The notes: generated by a model from the letters alone, not told the origin. Positions 23,271-35,163 are shown, counted from the stretch's first letter. The stretch is 64,000 nt of DNA from Voacanga thouarsii (GCA_026120185.1 JANUWF010003366.1:558001-622000), one strand, 5' to 3'. Numbers and translations: made by a program.

Positions 23271-25216
23271 TTAGAGATTAGTTAGCTTATTTAAAGCCCT
23301 CTGGACTACCATCGGATCGCAAGTTTTTTGAACAGGAAGGCAAGCATTTGGAATAGAAGCTTTGTTGATATGAGGAATATCGTAATTGTTGGAACCATCA
23401 ACTTCCATCACCTTAGTCATACAAAGTTGCAATGTTGAGAAAATGTGATTTGATTTTTCCACACAATAGTTTGCAAATGACTTTTCAACTGAAAAAAGAA
23501 GCTCATCTATGGTTTTTGCAGGATGCTTTTCTTGCAACGATTGTATAGCCCTGAAAAAACCAAGATCTAAGACATTAAGATCGGGAAAGTTAGGTGGCTG
23601 ACAAATCATTTGAATATCAAAACCAAGAGATGAACTGGCTTCACAAAATTCTTGATTATTTGCGTCAATATACGTCCTAGCATTATCTTGCTGAATGAAG
23701 ATAGGATGTCCTGAATAAGATCTTGGCCATTTAGCTTGAATTACTGGCAACACTTTTTCAATAATGTAGAATTCACTATGTCTCTTGTAACAGATGTCGT
23801 TGGTTTTGTCACCATTGTTCCAGCTCTCTGATTAACACTATTCAGCCTTGTTGGCTCCTTGTATGTGAAAGGAAAAATACCTATCTTACTTGAGAAAGTT
23901 ACATTTCCTTCATAATCAAATCTTGGACGTGCTATAGTAGCCAAGAACATCACTTTTCCAATGAAATTTTTGTTCATGCACATCCGTATAGGATTCTCTT
24001 CATCCTTTAGAAGATAGTATTTCTCTGATTTTTTTGTCATGTAAAACCATTTTTCATCGATGTGCACCATGTTGAACATGTTAACAAACTTCGGCTCATG
24101 AACCAGACTATTTTGTTCCAGCATTGAGATGCAAAACTTTAATCTCGCTATTTTGTTTTCTTTTTTCAAATACGGCTTGATGGCATTTGTATGTCGCCTT
24201 ATAGATCCCGATTTCAAAAGTCTTGACACTTTGCTTTTGTTGCTACCCAAGGCATTAGCCAAAGATGCTTGCGTTGTTCTCTGATGTAAGGGTATATCAC
24301 AGATACGGTTGACATCAATTTCAATCCTCTTGTGGCCACAATTTTTAACCTTGCTATTAGAAACATCCCCTGTTTCACCATCTGTGATAGTACTTCTTGC
24401 ACTTGTCCAAATACGCCGAACTGTGTATCTACTAACTGAAAATAACTCCACAACAATTGTTGTAGTATCTCTTTTCAGTTTTCCACCAATACTTCTCTCC
24501 AACAAGCATCATAGATAGCATAACATAGTCGGTCTGATAAGTACGTATTCTTAACTCTAATCTCTTCTAGGAGTATATCAATATAAAACAGAAAGAATTC
24601 ATAACAAATTCATCTATACAAGGAAAAAATCTCATAAAATTCTCAACCAAGTAAGAAATACATAGAAGACTTACCTATAATTGGAGAAGGAGAATGCAGA
24701 TCTTCTGTGCAAGGATCCACATTAAGATCAAAAAGATTATCATCTTCTTCATCTGTAAATAATGCAATGTTTGTGAACTGGAAAATCAGAGAATTTTGCA
24801 TCTAACTATTGAGCAACATACCTATGTTTGTAGAAGTAATTTGTAGATCTTCTGTTGGAGGATCCAAATTATGGCTGATAAGGTTATCATGTTCCTCATC
24901 TGTAGTCAAAACTAGAAATGATTAGAGATGATAACCGATAACTGAGTAAGATAAACATTGAGCACTTACCAACGTTTGCAGAATGAATTCACGCATCTTC
25001 AATTGGAGGATGCAAATTAAGATCAATAAGATTAACTACTTGTTCATTTGGGCATAAATATAGATCAAACACCATGTTCTCTTTTCCAAAATTAGAGCAG
25101 AACTTTGAAGAAATGTTTTCCCTAAAATCAACATTCTGATCAATTCTTCCAAGGATTGGTTGATGGAGTTTTGAACTTGTTCCAACCTCGGGTTGCTGCT
25201 GGCGATTTGGACTCAT
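23271..25216 (-). pseudogene. Mariner-like transposase (DD39D type), four exons
   Basis: Minus strand. I infer exon 1 25216-24970 (ATG at 25216), exon 2 24899-24822, exon 3 24752-24675 and exon 4 24566-23271, with GT/AG borders at each intron. Exon 4 has the helix-turn-helix (FSVSRYTVRRIWTSA; LANALGSNKSKVSRLL). The catalytic core follows: MVHIDEKWFYMTKKS (first Asp), HPIFIQQDNARTY (second Asp), FPDLNVLDLGFFRAIQSLQ (third Asp). All three are kept. Lesions are a TGA in exon 1 (24989-24991), a frameshift near 24510 (AIYDA to LLERS) and one near 23760-23780 (before EKVLPVIQAKWP). It would cut and paste DNA at TA if repaired in nature; this copy is broken. Confidence 0.88.
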
Positions 25217-25591
25217 TCCAACCTCTTTTTCAATTTTAAATCCTTACAAAATAGAGAAGGAAAACACAGTTGTGGCTGTACTCTGAAGAGAATATAAAAA
25301 GAGAGTATGCTCTTATAAAAAGACAGTAGTATAACAACGAAAAGAAGAGAGAAATAATGATAGTGAGAGCACACTGTCTTTCTATAAGAAAGAATGATAG
25401 ATCTGGGAGCAAGAAAGAAAGGCGTGATATTTGGGAACAAGAAGATAATGATAGTATCTAGGAACAAGAAAGAATATAGTAGTAGTGTTAATGCCTTTGG
25501 AAACAGGAAAAGTGTATTTAATAAGGGTAAAACGGGAATTTTATCAGATTTATTTTATTGATTTCAACCATCTTAATATGTGTGCCCAGGG

Positions 25592-25625
25592 TTTCATGAA
25601 CAACTATTTTGAAACGGATGGAGAA
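25592..25625. repeat. MLE right terminal inverted repeat
   Basis: tgaacaactattttgaaacg followed by gatggagaa, then the TA target duplicate. Inverted match to 20699-20727. Confidence 0.88.
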
Positions 25626-25627
25626 TA

Positions 25628-25855
25628 ATTTATTAGCAATTTTGGAGTTTACCTAGTAGCAACTGGCCATCTTTTTAATTTGTAACGAACATGAATAAAT
25701 TCCAAACAGGTGATGGAAATAAACTCATGCACGTAGCCAACTCCGCCCTCCTCCATTCTTTCCTTTTGAGCAAAATCCCAAACAGGTAAGAATTGGGGTT
25801 GGTGCAGATTGGAAGAAAGGGAAAAAAACCTATATGAAATCTCTCTAACACCCAG
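25628..25855 (+). promoter_or_regulatory. 5' flank of the zinc-finger gene, copy A
   Basis: Conserved with 58414-58642 of copy B (for example tttgagcaaaatcccaaaca). Probably the promoter/5' UTR side. No clear TATA box is assigned. Confidence 0.4.
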
Positions 25856-26710
25856 ATGGCTAAAAGTCCTTCAAATCCAAGAGAGTCATTTTTTGCAAGG
25901 GAGAAGTGTACTAAGTGTGAATTGAAGACAGCTTTGGTTCTACACAATCTATGGCACAAAGGACACTATCTCTATATCTGCACCAACTGTGTTCTCAACC
26001 TCCACCGAAGAGTCTTTTGACCAATTTGTTTTGAGGTCTACGAAAACCAAAACAGTTCCCTAAAAGATTGTGTCAAGTGCAATGGCTGTAAAGCCATTTG
26101 TCATTTCACCTGCATCCCACCGTCCCTTTCCTTTTCCATTTCCTCCCAAGCTTGGGTTTGTCAGTCATGCTCTGACCCGGGCTTCAAAATTTTCAAAATC
26201 GCTCGATATGAGATGTCTAAAGAAGTGAAAATTAATATATATTTGGCTTCACAAATGCTAGCGGCGGCTACCATCTCGAGTCGCACCATTCGGCAATCTG
26301 TCACCATGACAAGGATTCGTGCTGAAATACTATGCAAAGAAGCTGCGCAGTCTAAGAAGGAGGCCAAAGAAGCCTTAAGAGAATTTCAAGAGCTGACTTT
26401 GGGACCTCAAGAGATGGATAGCGAATCTGACTCTGAGTTCATGCCAGATGATGTATCGGATCAAAATGATGATGATGAATTAGACGATGAAACAGAAAAT
26501 GATTTGCAAGAACGTGGCAACGATTCAATGGATACATTTGAATATGGGCCACAGGATGGAAGGTCTGAATTTCTAAATGTCGATAATTCTGAAGAACCCT
26601 CAGAGAACGAAGCTTGGGTTGATGAGGATGGCGAGGAATATCAACCCGTAGAAGAATCAAAAGATGAATCTGATCACTTCACTTCAGAAAGCAGAAAAAT
26701 TTCAAAATAA
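25856..26710 (+). pseudogene. Cys-rich zinc-finger protein with acidic C-terminus, copy A
   Basis: ATG at 25856 opens a 284-codon frame to the stop at 26708-26710. It is interrupted once by TGA at codon 55 (26018-26020), where copy B has TGC (Cys). The N-terminal 105 residues carry a metal-binding pattern: C18-x2-C21, C42-x2-C45, (C55)-x2-C58, C72-x2-C75-x2-C78-x3-C82-H83-x2-C86, C102-x2-C105. This resembles RING/PHD-type double zinc clusters. Residues 120-185 look helical and charged (EAAQSKKEAKEALREFQELT). Residues 188-284 are strongly acidic (DSESDSEFMPDDVSDQNDDD). I cannot name the family. From M120 on, the frame is intact. It may be a host gene, the only one of the unit, now inactive or readthrough-dependent. 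Confidence 0.65.
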
Positions 26711-27327
26711 TTAGTTAGGTTTGTTTTCTATGACATAATAATAATGTCGAACGGTATATGCTGAAGGAATCTCTAGTTTTTTTATTAGCTTCTTCAAGTT
26801 TTTCATACGATATGATGAATTGCCGGAGGATTTTAATGTATAATTCATGGTCTTGATATTTCCCTTTTAGTGAGTTCTCTTCTTCCATTTTTTACTGAAA
26901 TTGTCTTTTCTTTTGTATTTTTTAGCTCTATTTGCAGCTTCCCCCCCCTTATGTTGAAAATTAAGTCTATGTATGGATAGCATATGTGAATTACATCACT
27001 ATTTGCAGATCTATTCATCGACGGTGGCTGTTTGTTGCTATCCTACCTGAATTTTTGCTCTTAGCTTAAGCATTGCACCCCATGGCATTATCACTTTAGC
27101 ATGCCCTTACAGAAATAGAATACACATTAAATTCTCACATCCACTCAACACATTAGAAATTTTTAGTTCCTCCTAAAAATTGTTGCAAATCACATATCCA
27201 GTTTTATATGCAAGGCTTTGTAGAATTAAACTAAATTTTCTTTAGTAAAGAATTCGCTAGGAATTTCGGCACGCATGGAAAAGTAAGGGGGAATTCGTTC
27301 CTCTTTAAAGCACCTTCTCGAATACAT
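26711..27327 (+). other. 3' flank of the zinc-finger gene, copy A
   Basis: Non-coding, conserved with 59500-60114 of copy B. Probably the 3' UTR and beyond. Nothing else recognised. Confidence 0.5.
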
Positions 27328-27678
27328 TGTTGAGGCAGCTGCCAACTCAGCTTCACAATCAGCAGACACATCATTAGCAACAATTGACATAGAGCCAGCA
27401 AAGCTAGAGCCAGCTGGACAGCTGCACATGTGCATGGGAAATCAGAAGCAGCTCACACCAAACATGTTGAAGACAGTTATGCCTTGATGATGCCTTGATG
27501 ATCATACTTCTTCCTTGAGTTTTTTCTTTTGTTTTTGAGATCTTCTGTATAGAGAATAGTTTTTCCTGATGTATATATATAGAGCATAGGATATTTTATT
27601 CTAATACACACGATGAGATGAAATAAAATTTTCAGTCTTCTCTCCATATTTTCTGCTTTTTAGCTTCTTGTGTCTACA
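27328..27678 (+). repeat. Copia-1 5' LTR
   Basis: TGTTGAGGCAGCTGCC...GTGTCTACA, 351 bp. It contains a duplicated gatgccttgatgatgcc not present in the other two LTR copies. Confidence 0.93.
27571..27627 (+). promoter_or_regulatory. Copia-1 LTR TATA box and polyadenylation signal
   Basis: gtatatatatagagc at 27571 is a good TATA box. AATAAA lies at 27622-27627 about 50 bp downstream. Both are conserved in the 3' LTR (about 35397) and in the solo LTR (about 60345). Confidence 0.6.
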
Positions 27679-27690
27679 TGGTATCAGAGC
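27679..27690 (+). promoter_or_regulatory. Copia-1 primer-binding site (initiator tRNA-Met)
   Basis: tggtatcagagc directly abuts the LTR end. It is the classic complement of the plant initiator tRNA-Met 3' end. Confidence 0.95.
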
Positions 27691-27758
27691 ATTCCAGATT
27701 GATCTGGGATCAAATTAACTCATAGAAGTCTTCTTTTCTATTGATCCTTATCAATACT

Positions 27759-28561
27759 ATGGCGAATTTCACTCCTGCAGCTGTGGAATATGTTGCTCCC
27801 AATCCATATTACATTTATCCTAGTGATTGTCCATCTCTTATGTTGGTTGCACCACCGTTGGATGGAAGTAACTATCAAACATGGAGTCGGTCTATGTGAA
27901 TTGCATTATCCTGCAAACACAAAGAACAATTCATAGATCCATTGAAACAAATCCCAGTAGTAGAGGATCGGATGCATGAACCATGGAGACAGTGTAACAA
28001 CCTTGTGATGGCTTGGTTGATGAAGTCCTACACTCCAAAAATAGCTAGATCTGTAGTGTATAACCAGACGGATGCTGACATATGGAAAGAGTTGAATGAG
28101 AGGTTCAATCATGGGGACATGCTCTAGTAATCTGATCTACTTGAAGAAATTCACAATTTGAAATAAGGTTGTTCCTCTATCACTCAATACTTCACTAAAT
28201 TGAAATCATTGTGGGATGAAATGCTAGATTTGAGACCTATTCTTTGTTGCACTTGTGCTGAGACAAGTAATGTTAGGAAATATGTGGAAGGTGATTATGT
28301 GATTAGATTTGTGAAAGGACTCAAAGACAATTATAGTACCCTGAAATCGCAAGTTCTATTAATGACTCCATTACCAAGTATAAACCAGGTTTTCTCTATG
28401 GCCTTGAAAACTGAAAGAGGAACAGGAAATGCAAATGCAGGCGATTTTACTCAACCCATAGAGCATTCAGTTCTGACAGTAGGAAGTAGGGTGAATGCAA
28501 ATTTGTAAGTTGGAAATATGAATAAAAAAATGGAATCAAACATGTTACCTATTACACAGAA
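27759..28561 (+). pseudogene. Copia-1 gag, N-terminal part
   Basis: ATG at 27759: MANFTPAAVEYV..., then APPLDGSNYQTWSRSM, a TGA at codon 47 (27897-27899, probably from CGA), and IALSCKHKEQFIDP. It continues AWLMKSYTPKIARSVVYNQT, DIWKELNERFNHGDML, with stops near 28125 and 28165, then YFTKLKSLWDEMLDLRPI and VRKYVEGDYVIRFVKGLKDN. This is the copia capsid-type gag (gag_2/UBN2 family). It is interrupted at 28562 by the Athila solo LTR and continues at 31555. Confidence 0.85.
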
Positions 28562-31549
28562 TGATGCGTATTTATTTAGGTATAAAAATCATATAAAAAC
28601 TAAGCACATTCCCAATCAAGTTTACATTAAAATGTTAACCCCAAATTACACATATGAGCAAGTGTTTTCATCATTAACATAGTATAGGGTTTAAATGAGT
28701 GTCGATCCTCAAGAAACAAGTATACATTAATCACTTCACTTTCATTGTTTAACCGACTCAATAAAGTGAAAACAAAATAAAAAGGAAAATAAAATAAAAT
28801 AAAATATATACATGTCAAGGATGGAGAATTATGTAACTCAAGAAATTGTTTAGACAAACATGATCTTAAAGTATCCAATCTTTATCACAACCAATTATTC
28901 TCTTGATATTATGAAGGATTAAAGTAGATTCACTTATTTCCCACTCCATGAAATTACTATCTTCTAGATAAATTAGCATCACATACTCTGTCTCAATTAA
29001 TTCACCTAAAAGATGTATTAAACACAATCATTTGATTAAATTTCCATACTCTGGCAAATTTAAAATATGAATTTAACCAATGAATCCACACTCTAGCAGA
29101 CATCAATTAACCTTCAATTATCAGTTCTTAGCAATTAACCCCTTTCCCAAGCAAGTTAAGAGACAACAAATATGAAATTAATCAAATTGAAACCTCCATC
29201 AACCTCTTTCCCAAGCAAGTCAATGGAAAGAAACAATCAATCAATCTCGTAATCAACCCAAGTAATTAAATACCAAGAGAAACTATCAATTAATCAAAAG
29301 ATCAAACAATTTTAAAAATCATGAATATCTAAAACAATGTCAAATTATAATAAAACAATTAACATATCATTGTTTAAGAAAAAGAAAACAAAGTAAAAGA
29401 AAACACTCATAAACAAGCCTCATTCTTCTTCCTTTGAAAACCTTCTTGCACAACCCACCTTGAATTGAAGAATTCCTCCTTTGATTTGAGTGATTTTCTA
29501 TGATATTCTATGAATTCTCCCCTTTTTCTCTTGTGTTTTCCATCTATTTATAAGCTTAGGTGTTAGGATTCGTGGACTTCTAAACATGAAAAACATCTAC
29601 GAATCCTTTCCGAGGATCTAAGGAAATGATTAAGAAGATCGTAGGTTTGCAAAATTACCTTTGTTAGGTGTAATCGATATCATTCGATTCTGATTGTGCT
29701 GCTGCATGTGCAACCCGAACGATCACCAAACGCTGCAATATGCGAACGTCCTTTATCGGATAGACACCGCGAACTCACTCGTCACCCGGAGAGTGCTAGC
29801 ACCTAGGGTTTGAGAGGCTTATTTTTCTAGTGGATGAAGGCACGAATATTCATAACAGAATAGCTCTCTAGAGAAGACGGCTAGGGTTTTCTTAAAACCC
29901 CTCCGAACCTTTTAGAGCCCAACCCTAATAATATCTTATCGTATTTTAATTTAAATTCCAATTAAATTAAAATTGATATGATGAGATTCTTCCATTATCT
30001 TGGTAATTTAACTAATTAATTTACCGAGTCTGATTCTTATAATCTGGAGATTATCTAGATGCATTGAATGTGGACATATTTCTAAATTCATTGTATCTGG
30101 TAAATTTTTTTAAGTTCGATTAACTTAAACATATTTCCAAATTCATCGAATTTGGTTACCAGAAAAATAAACTAACAAGTTCGCTTATTGTGTGACCATA
30201 TAAGTTCATTTAACACTGGCAGTGTGCCCAAATCATATTTAAATGGTGCACAAGTTATAAGCGGTTTCTAGCAAAACATTATAACTATCCAAGTTAAATG
30301 AAGATCGGTGATCTCTTTAAACCAAACCATAATTTTATATTTAGTCCTTTTGTCACACGATATCCAGATTAAGCATAAGGGATGGAGCATGTCATCCTTA
30401 TTAAGTTTAATCAATTATTTCTTAATTTCATAGTAGACTGTTCATCCAAATGATATCAATATCTTAGATTGATATATTTGAGTACGACCATGCATTTTAA
30501 CAGTCTAACTTATCAAGGGGCCCATGGATATCTCTCCCATAATTGAGAAGGACAAATTCCTTCACTATCAATCATATTCCTCTCATTGATTTATTCTATA
30601 TCCAATAGTAGTCTAATTTATTATCTGATTAAAGATAACTTTAGACAATGACAAAATATAGAATTTATCAAGTATGAAACTATGATGAATTTAGGTCGAA
30701 GGACTTTTAATATTATTATGGCTAGAAAGTACTTATGACATATTCCATGAAGTACTCGTACAGTGGGTCATGTCTAATAAAATGTTCTCTAATATTTATT
30801 TATGTTTTGATTCGATATCACAAATATCCATGACCAGTAAAACATAGCTATCAAGTCACAAACATACAAATCTTAATTTATTATTGTTTCAATAATAATA
30901 ATCGATCAGGGACAATTTTAGAATAGTCATTGTATTCATTGTTGGGTTTTACTATTAAGTCACGTACTTGATGACCACAAAACAAAATGTACTATTAATA
31001 GAAAGGAAAACCTCATATTATTATATAAAACATAATGACAATAGTATAAGTAAAAATTGACTCTAGGGTATATCCCTAACATTAGGAAGTGCCTAAACTC
31101 GTTGGTGAAATGTTCTTAGACGAGTAGAAGTTGGAAAATATTAAAACTCCATAGATTACCAAAAACCACGTAGAAAAATCACAATCCCACATTTTTCTCA
31201 AAGCACAGCCGGCATCGCCTTGACTCTCGGAGCCAGCGCCAGTTGTGTTCTGGTTCTCCGCTTATTCCTCGATTTTTTCTCGAATTTTGCACAATGTAGT
31301 CCAGCATGCAGCCGGTGCCGCCTTGGCTCTTAGAGCCGGTGCCGGTTCCAGTGCCCTAGCCAGCGCTGCCTCTCTTCTGTTTTGCAACGTTTTTACTTCA
31401 TTTTATCCCAAAAATCTGTAATAATGAATAAAATATCTTTCCAATGGTAAAATATCAAATATGAAGGAATATGACTAGTTATTGAGCAAAATGTTTCACA
31501 AAATAACCTCAAATAATTAGGAAAAGTATGACTAATTTAGCCCCTATCA
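28562..31549 (-). mobile_element. Athila-family solo LTR inserted in Copia-1
   Basis: Plus-strand ends tgatgcgtattt...cccctatca, with a perfect 5-bp target duplication CAGAA (28557-28561, 31550-31554). Without the nested insertion it is about 1.46 kb, the normal size for this LTR family. No internal Athila sequence is present, so LTR-LTR recombination has removed the element body. Confidence 0.92.
29561..31081 (-). mobile_element. Copia-type (Angela-like) solo LTR nested in the Athila solo LTR
   Basis: 1521 bp with ends TGTTAGGATTCG...CCCTAACA and target duplication TTAGG (29556-29560, 31082-31086). On the minus strand it begins TGTTAGGGATATACCC, then CTAGAGTCAA. This resembles the 5' end of Angela-group copia LTRs (recalled, not searched). 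No coding capacity. This is the third nesting level: Copia-1, then Athila LTR, then this LTR. Confidence 0.85.
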
Positions 31550-31554
31550 CAGAA

Positions 31555-31765
31555 CAAACATGTCCTGTCAGGTGGTAATTGTCTTCATTCTCAGCCTGCT
31601 CAGTTAACTAATGCAGTAGGGCAATTTAGGAGATTTAATAGAAAACAGCTATATTGCACACATTGTGGCTTGAATGGGCACACGGTGGACAAATTCTATA
31701 AGAAACATGGCTATCCTGTAGGCTATAAAGGAAAGAGGAATGTTGGTTTACAACATGAGGGAACA
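31555..31765 (+). pseudogene. Copia-1 gag zinc knuckle region
   Basis: CTHCGLNGHTVDKFYKKHGY at about 31655-31714 is the CCHC knuckle. The last Cys is replaced by Phe (VDKF for VDKC), so the zinc site is damaged. Confidence 0.8.
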
Positions 31766-32607
31766 GTTAATTTTGCAGAGATGGGAATGCAGCAATCTAA
31801 AACTCAGGACAATGGCATGGCAGTAAATGGAGTTTATGGATTAACTGTAATGCAGTATCAGCAGTTGGTTAAATTGCTGCAGAAGAAGGGACCTGAGTTA
31901 GGAGCTACAGCTAATGATCCCATGGCTAACCAAGCCATTGTTCTTACTGCTAGCTTCAGTGAGAAAGGTAAAGGTTTCTTTTGTAATCCTAATTCACTGC
32001 ATTGGATTTTAGACTCAGGGGCATTTGATCATATTTGCACATCCCTTCATTTCTTTGATTCCTATGCTACTGTGATTAATACATCTGTGAGTCTGCCTAA
32101 TGAACAAACTGTTAAGGTCACTCACAAGGGAACCATCAAACTCTTAGATAGTTTAACTCTTACAGATGCTGTTCTGGTTTCCAGTTTTCATTTCAATCTC
32201 ATTTCCATTTCTAAGTTGATTGATCAAACAAAATGTAGATTGATTTTCAATCTAATCTCTGTCTTATTCAGGACACTACCAGACAGAAGATGATTAGATT
32301 AGCTAGTCTTCATCATGGCATCTACTACTTGACAAAACCTGCAACACTTCCTGTTTTTCAGCCTTCAAAATCTACAGACATTTTAGATCTTAAACATCCT
32401 TGTTTCTCTGCTTTTCCTAAATATCTGCTATGGCATTACAAACTTGGACATGTGTTTGATAGAGTTCTTAGACATGTAATAGATACAACCTCAAGTGTAA
32501 TAACTTCTGATGAAAACACTTGTATTGTCTGTCCTATTGCTAAACAGCATAGACTGAGTTTTCCCAATAGTTTTTCAGTTTCTAATGCAGCTTTTGATCT
32601 TTATTAA
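31766..32607 (+). pseudogene. Copia-1 protease and pre-integrase region
   Basis: WILDSGAFDHICTSLHFF is the copia protease active-site region. The usual DSGAT reads DSGAF, and the Asp is kept. A frameshift lies near 32255-32290. It is followed by IRLASLHHGIYYL and LLWHYKLGHVFDRV...CIVCPIAKQHRLSFPNS, the GAG-pre-integrase HHCC zinc site. Confidence 0.88.
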
Positions 32608-33310
32608 CATCTGCGGCCCTTATAGACACAACACTCTTTATGCCTAAAAGTATTTCTTGATTATTGTTGATGATCACTCTAGATTTACCTGGACTTTTCT
32701 TATGAAATCTAAAGCAAAAACACAACAACTCATTCATGACTTTTATGCCTACGTTGATACTCAATTCAATAAAAAAATCAAAGTCATAAGAACAGGCAAT
32801 GGGGCTGAGTTCAACACACCCAACTTTTATTAGTCAAAGGGTATCATACATAAAAAAACTTGCCCTTACACTCCACAACAAAATGGGATAGCTGAGAGAA
32901 AACATCATCTATTAAATGTTGGCAGAACCTTGAAGTTGCAGTCCAATACCCCTATCTCTCTCTGGGGTTTTTGTATTCAATATGCCACATTCTTTGTCAA
33001 TATCACTCCTACACGTCTCTTACAAAACAGAAGTCCTTATGAACTTCTGTACTCAAAAGTCTCTAAATATGACAATTTGAGAGTTTTTTGTTCTCTTTGT
33101 TTTGCAGCAAATTTTGAGCGAGATCACTCTAAATTTGATCCTAGAGGAAAACTTTATGTGCATCTAGGTTTTGCACCCACCAGTAAAGGATATATACTTC
33201 TTAACCTTAAATCTAACAGAATTTTTATCTCTAGAGATGTCATCTTTCATGAGTTTGTTTTTCTTTTCAAGATCAAAATTACAACTGATTTGATCAATCC
33301 TTAAGTTCAA
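32608..33310 (+). pseudogene. Copia-1 integrase
   Basis: FLIIVDDHSRFTWTFLMKSK gives the first catalytic Asp. VIRTGNGAEFNTPNFY should be R-x-D-N-G-x-E-F; the second catalytic Asp is Gly here. YTPQQNGIAERKHHL gives the Glu. Stops lie near 32645 and 32833. The tail LWGFCIQYATFFVNITPTRL, LLYSKVSKYDNLRVFCSLCF and YVHLGFAPTSKGYILLNLKS is the normal C-terminal extension. Confidence 0.88.
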
Positions 33311-33559
33311 CATAGTCAAAATTCTGACACCTTCATATACTTTGATGATTATCCAGACAACCAAATGCCTGCAGCCTTACCTACAACTCCTCACATAGGA
33401 GAACTTCCTGCTAATTCAAATCAACAGTCTTAATGCCACTCTCTTCCAAGAAAGACCTTTAGAGAAAGACATAGACCAGCATACCTTAGTGATTAGATAT
33501 GTAACATTTCACAACATACTACTCCTCACTTTATACATTTTGTTTATACCTTACATTAT

Positions 33560-34655
33560 TTGCATCCTGAGCATAAATTCTTTGTGATGAATATGACATT
33601 ACATAGAGAACCAAACAATTTTCAGGAAGCTTTGCAATCAGAAGAGTGGAAGAAAGCCATGGAGGCAAAAATCTTGGCTCTTGAGCAGAATCACACTTGG
33701 TCCTTGGTATCATTGCCTACAAAAAAAGGGCAATTGGTTGCAAATGGGTGTATAAGATTAAACACAAGGCAGATAGGAGTATAGAAAGGTATAAAGCTAG
33801 GTTGGTAGCAAAGGGATATACACAATAAGCAGGGATAGACTTTTTTGAAACCTTCTCTCCTGTTGTCCAGATGACAACCATCAGACTTGTGTTGGCATTA
33901 GTAGCCTAAGAAGGCTAGTTTCTTCATCAACTAGATGTCAACAATGCTTTCTTGCATGGTGAGTTGATAGAAGAAGTTTACATGGAGTTACCACTAGGTT
34001 TCAAGCCTCAGCAACCAAATCAGGTGTGCAAACTTCAAAAGTCATTATATGGACTAAAACAGGCAAGTAGACAACGGCATCAGAAGTTAAGCCATTGTCT
34101 GCTTCAACAAAAACTTCAGAAATGCCCATAGTGATCCTAGTTTGTTTATCAGGATTCATGAAGGCAATTTCACATTACTTCTAGTGTATGTAGATGACTT
34201 GATTATAGTAGGCAATCATCTTCTAGAAATTAATGAAGTGAAGCAGCAGCTTCATCAGGAATTCACCATCAAAGATTTAGGAACATTAAAGTACTTCTTG
34301 GGAATGGAAATAGCAAGATAAAAAGCCGGGATCTCCCTCTGTTAGAGGAAATATACTCTTGAGATGCTAGATCAATTTGGGTTTCTTGGAAGCAAGCCAG
34401 TTTCTACCCCTATGGATTACAGCGGTAAGAACACAATTGATTCTAAAGTTCTATCTTCAAATCAGATTTTCAGGCAGATTATTGGAAAATTGTTATATCT
34501 CACAATCACAAGACCAGACATTTCCTATAGTGTATAGTAGTTGTCTCAATTTTTGGAAAATCCCACAACAAGACACGTGCAAGCCGTGCACAGAATATTA
34601 AGATATCTTAAAGATGCTCCAGGACAAGGATTGTTTTTCTCTGGCTGTTCCAACA
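33560..34655 (+). pseudogene. Copia-1 reverse transcriptase
   Basis: EPNNFQEALQSEEWKKAMEA starts the RVT_2 domain. Then [82 protein letters not shown] (YVDD catalytic motif intact) and IKDLGTLKYFLGMEIAR. At least six in-frame stops and two frame changes (near 33735 and 34115) interrupt it. Confidence 0.9.
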
Positions 34656-35151
34656 AATGTATGACAGCTTACAGTGATTCAGATTGGGGAGAATATAAAT
34701 AAACAAGGAAATCATTGACTGGCATTTGTGTTTTCTTTGGAGAGTCATTGATCTCCTGGAAATCCAAGAAACAAACTACTGTCTCACTCAGTTCAACAAA
34801 GGCAGACTATCAAGCTATGAGATAGGTTACATGTGAGATACAATGGTTAACTTATTTGGTTGAAGAATTACAGATTGTTCCTAAACAGCCTACTCCCCTT
34901 TTTTGTGACAACAAAAGGGCTTTACATATTATAGAAAATAACAGTTTTCATAAAAGAACAAAACACTTGGAGATTGATTGTCATTATGTTAGAGACAGGT
35001 ATGCAGCAGGTCTCATCAAACCATTGCCAGTACGTTCATCAGTTCAGCAAGCAGACATTTTCACCAAAGCTTTGTCCCTAGCACAATTCTACAAAAACTT
35101 ATCAGCACTGCCTGTGGTCAACTTATTTGCAGTCTCTTCTGAACATTTTGG
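34656..35151 (+). pseudogene. Copia-1 RNase H and pol C-terminus
   Basis: TAYSDSDWGEYK, then after a stop [76 protein letters not shown] and VQQADIFTKALS. These are the copia RNase H motifs in order. Stops at about 34700 and 34822. Confidence 0.88.
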
Positions 35152-35163
35152 ATTAAGGGGGGG
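35152..35163 (+). promoter_or_regulatory. Copia-1 polypurine tract
   Basis: attaaggggggg immediately before the 3' LTR. Confidence 0.9.

Larger units (their letters stand above)
20699..25625 (-). mobile_element. Mariner-like element (plant MLE) carrying a captured gene fragment
   Basis: A 4.93 kb insertion present in copy A and absent at 58411 in copy B. It is flanked by TA (20697-20698 and 25626-25627). The terminal inverted repeats share tccgtttcaaaatagttgtt at both ends, the plant mariner/Stowaway style of end. The transposase gene runs on the minus strand in the right half (25216-23271). The left half holds a plus-strand UGT fragment and an unknown ORF. Two frameshifts and one stop break the transposase, so the copy is probably immobile on its own. 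Confidence 0.88.
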
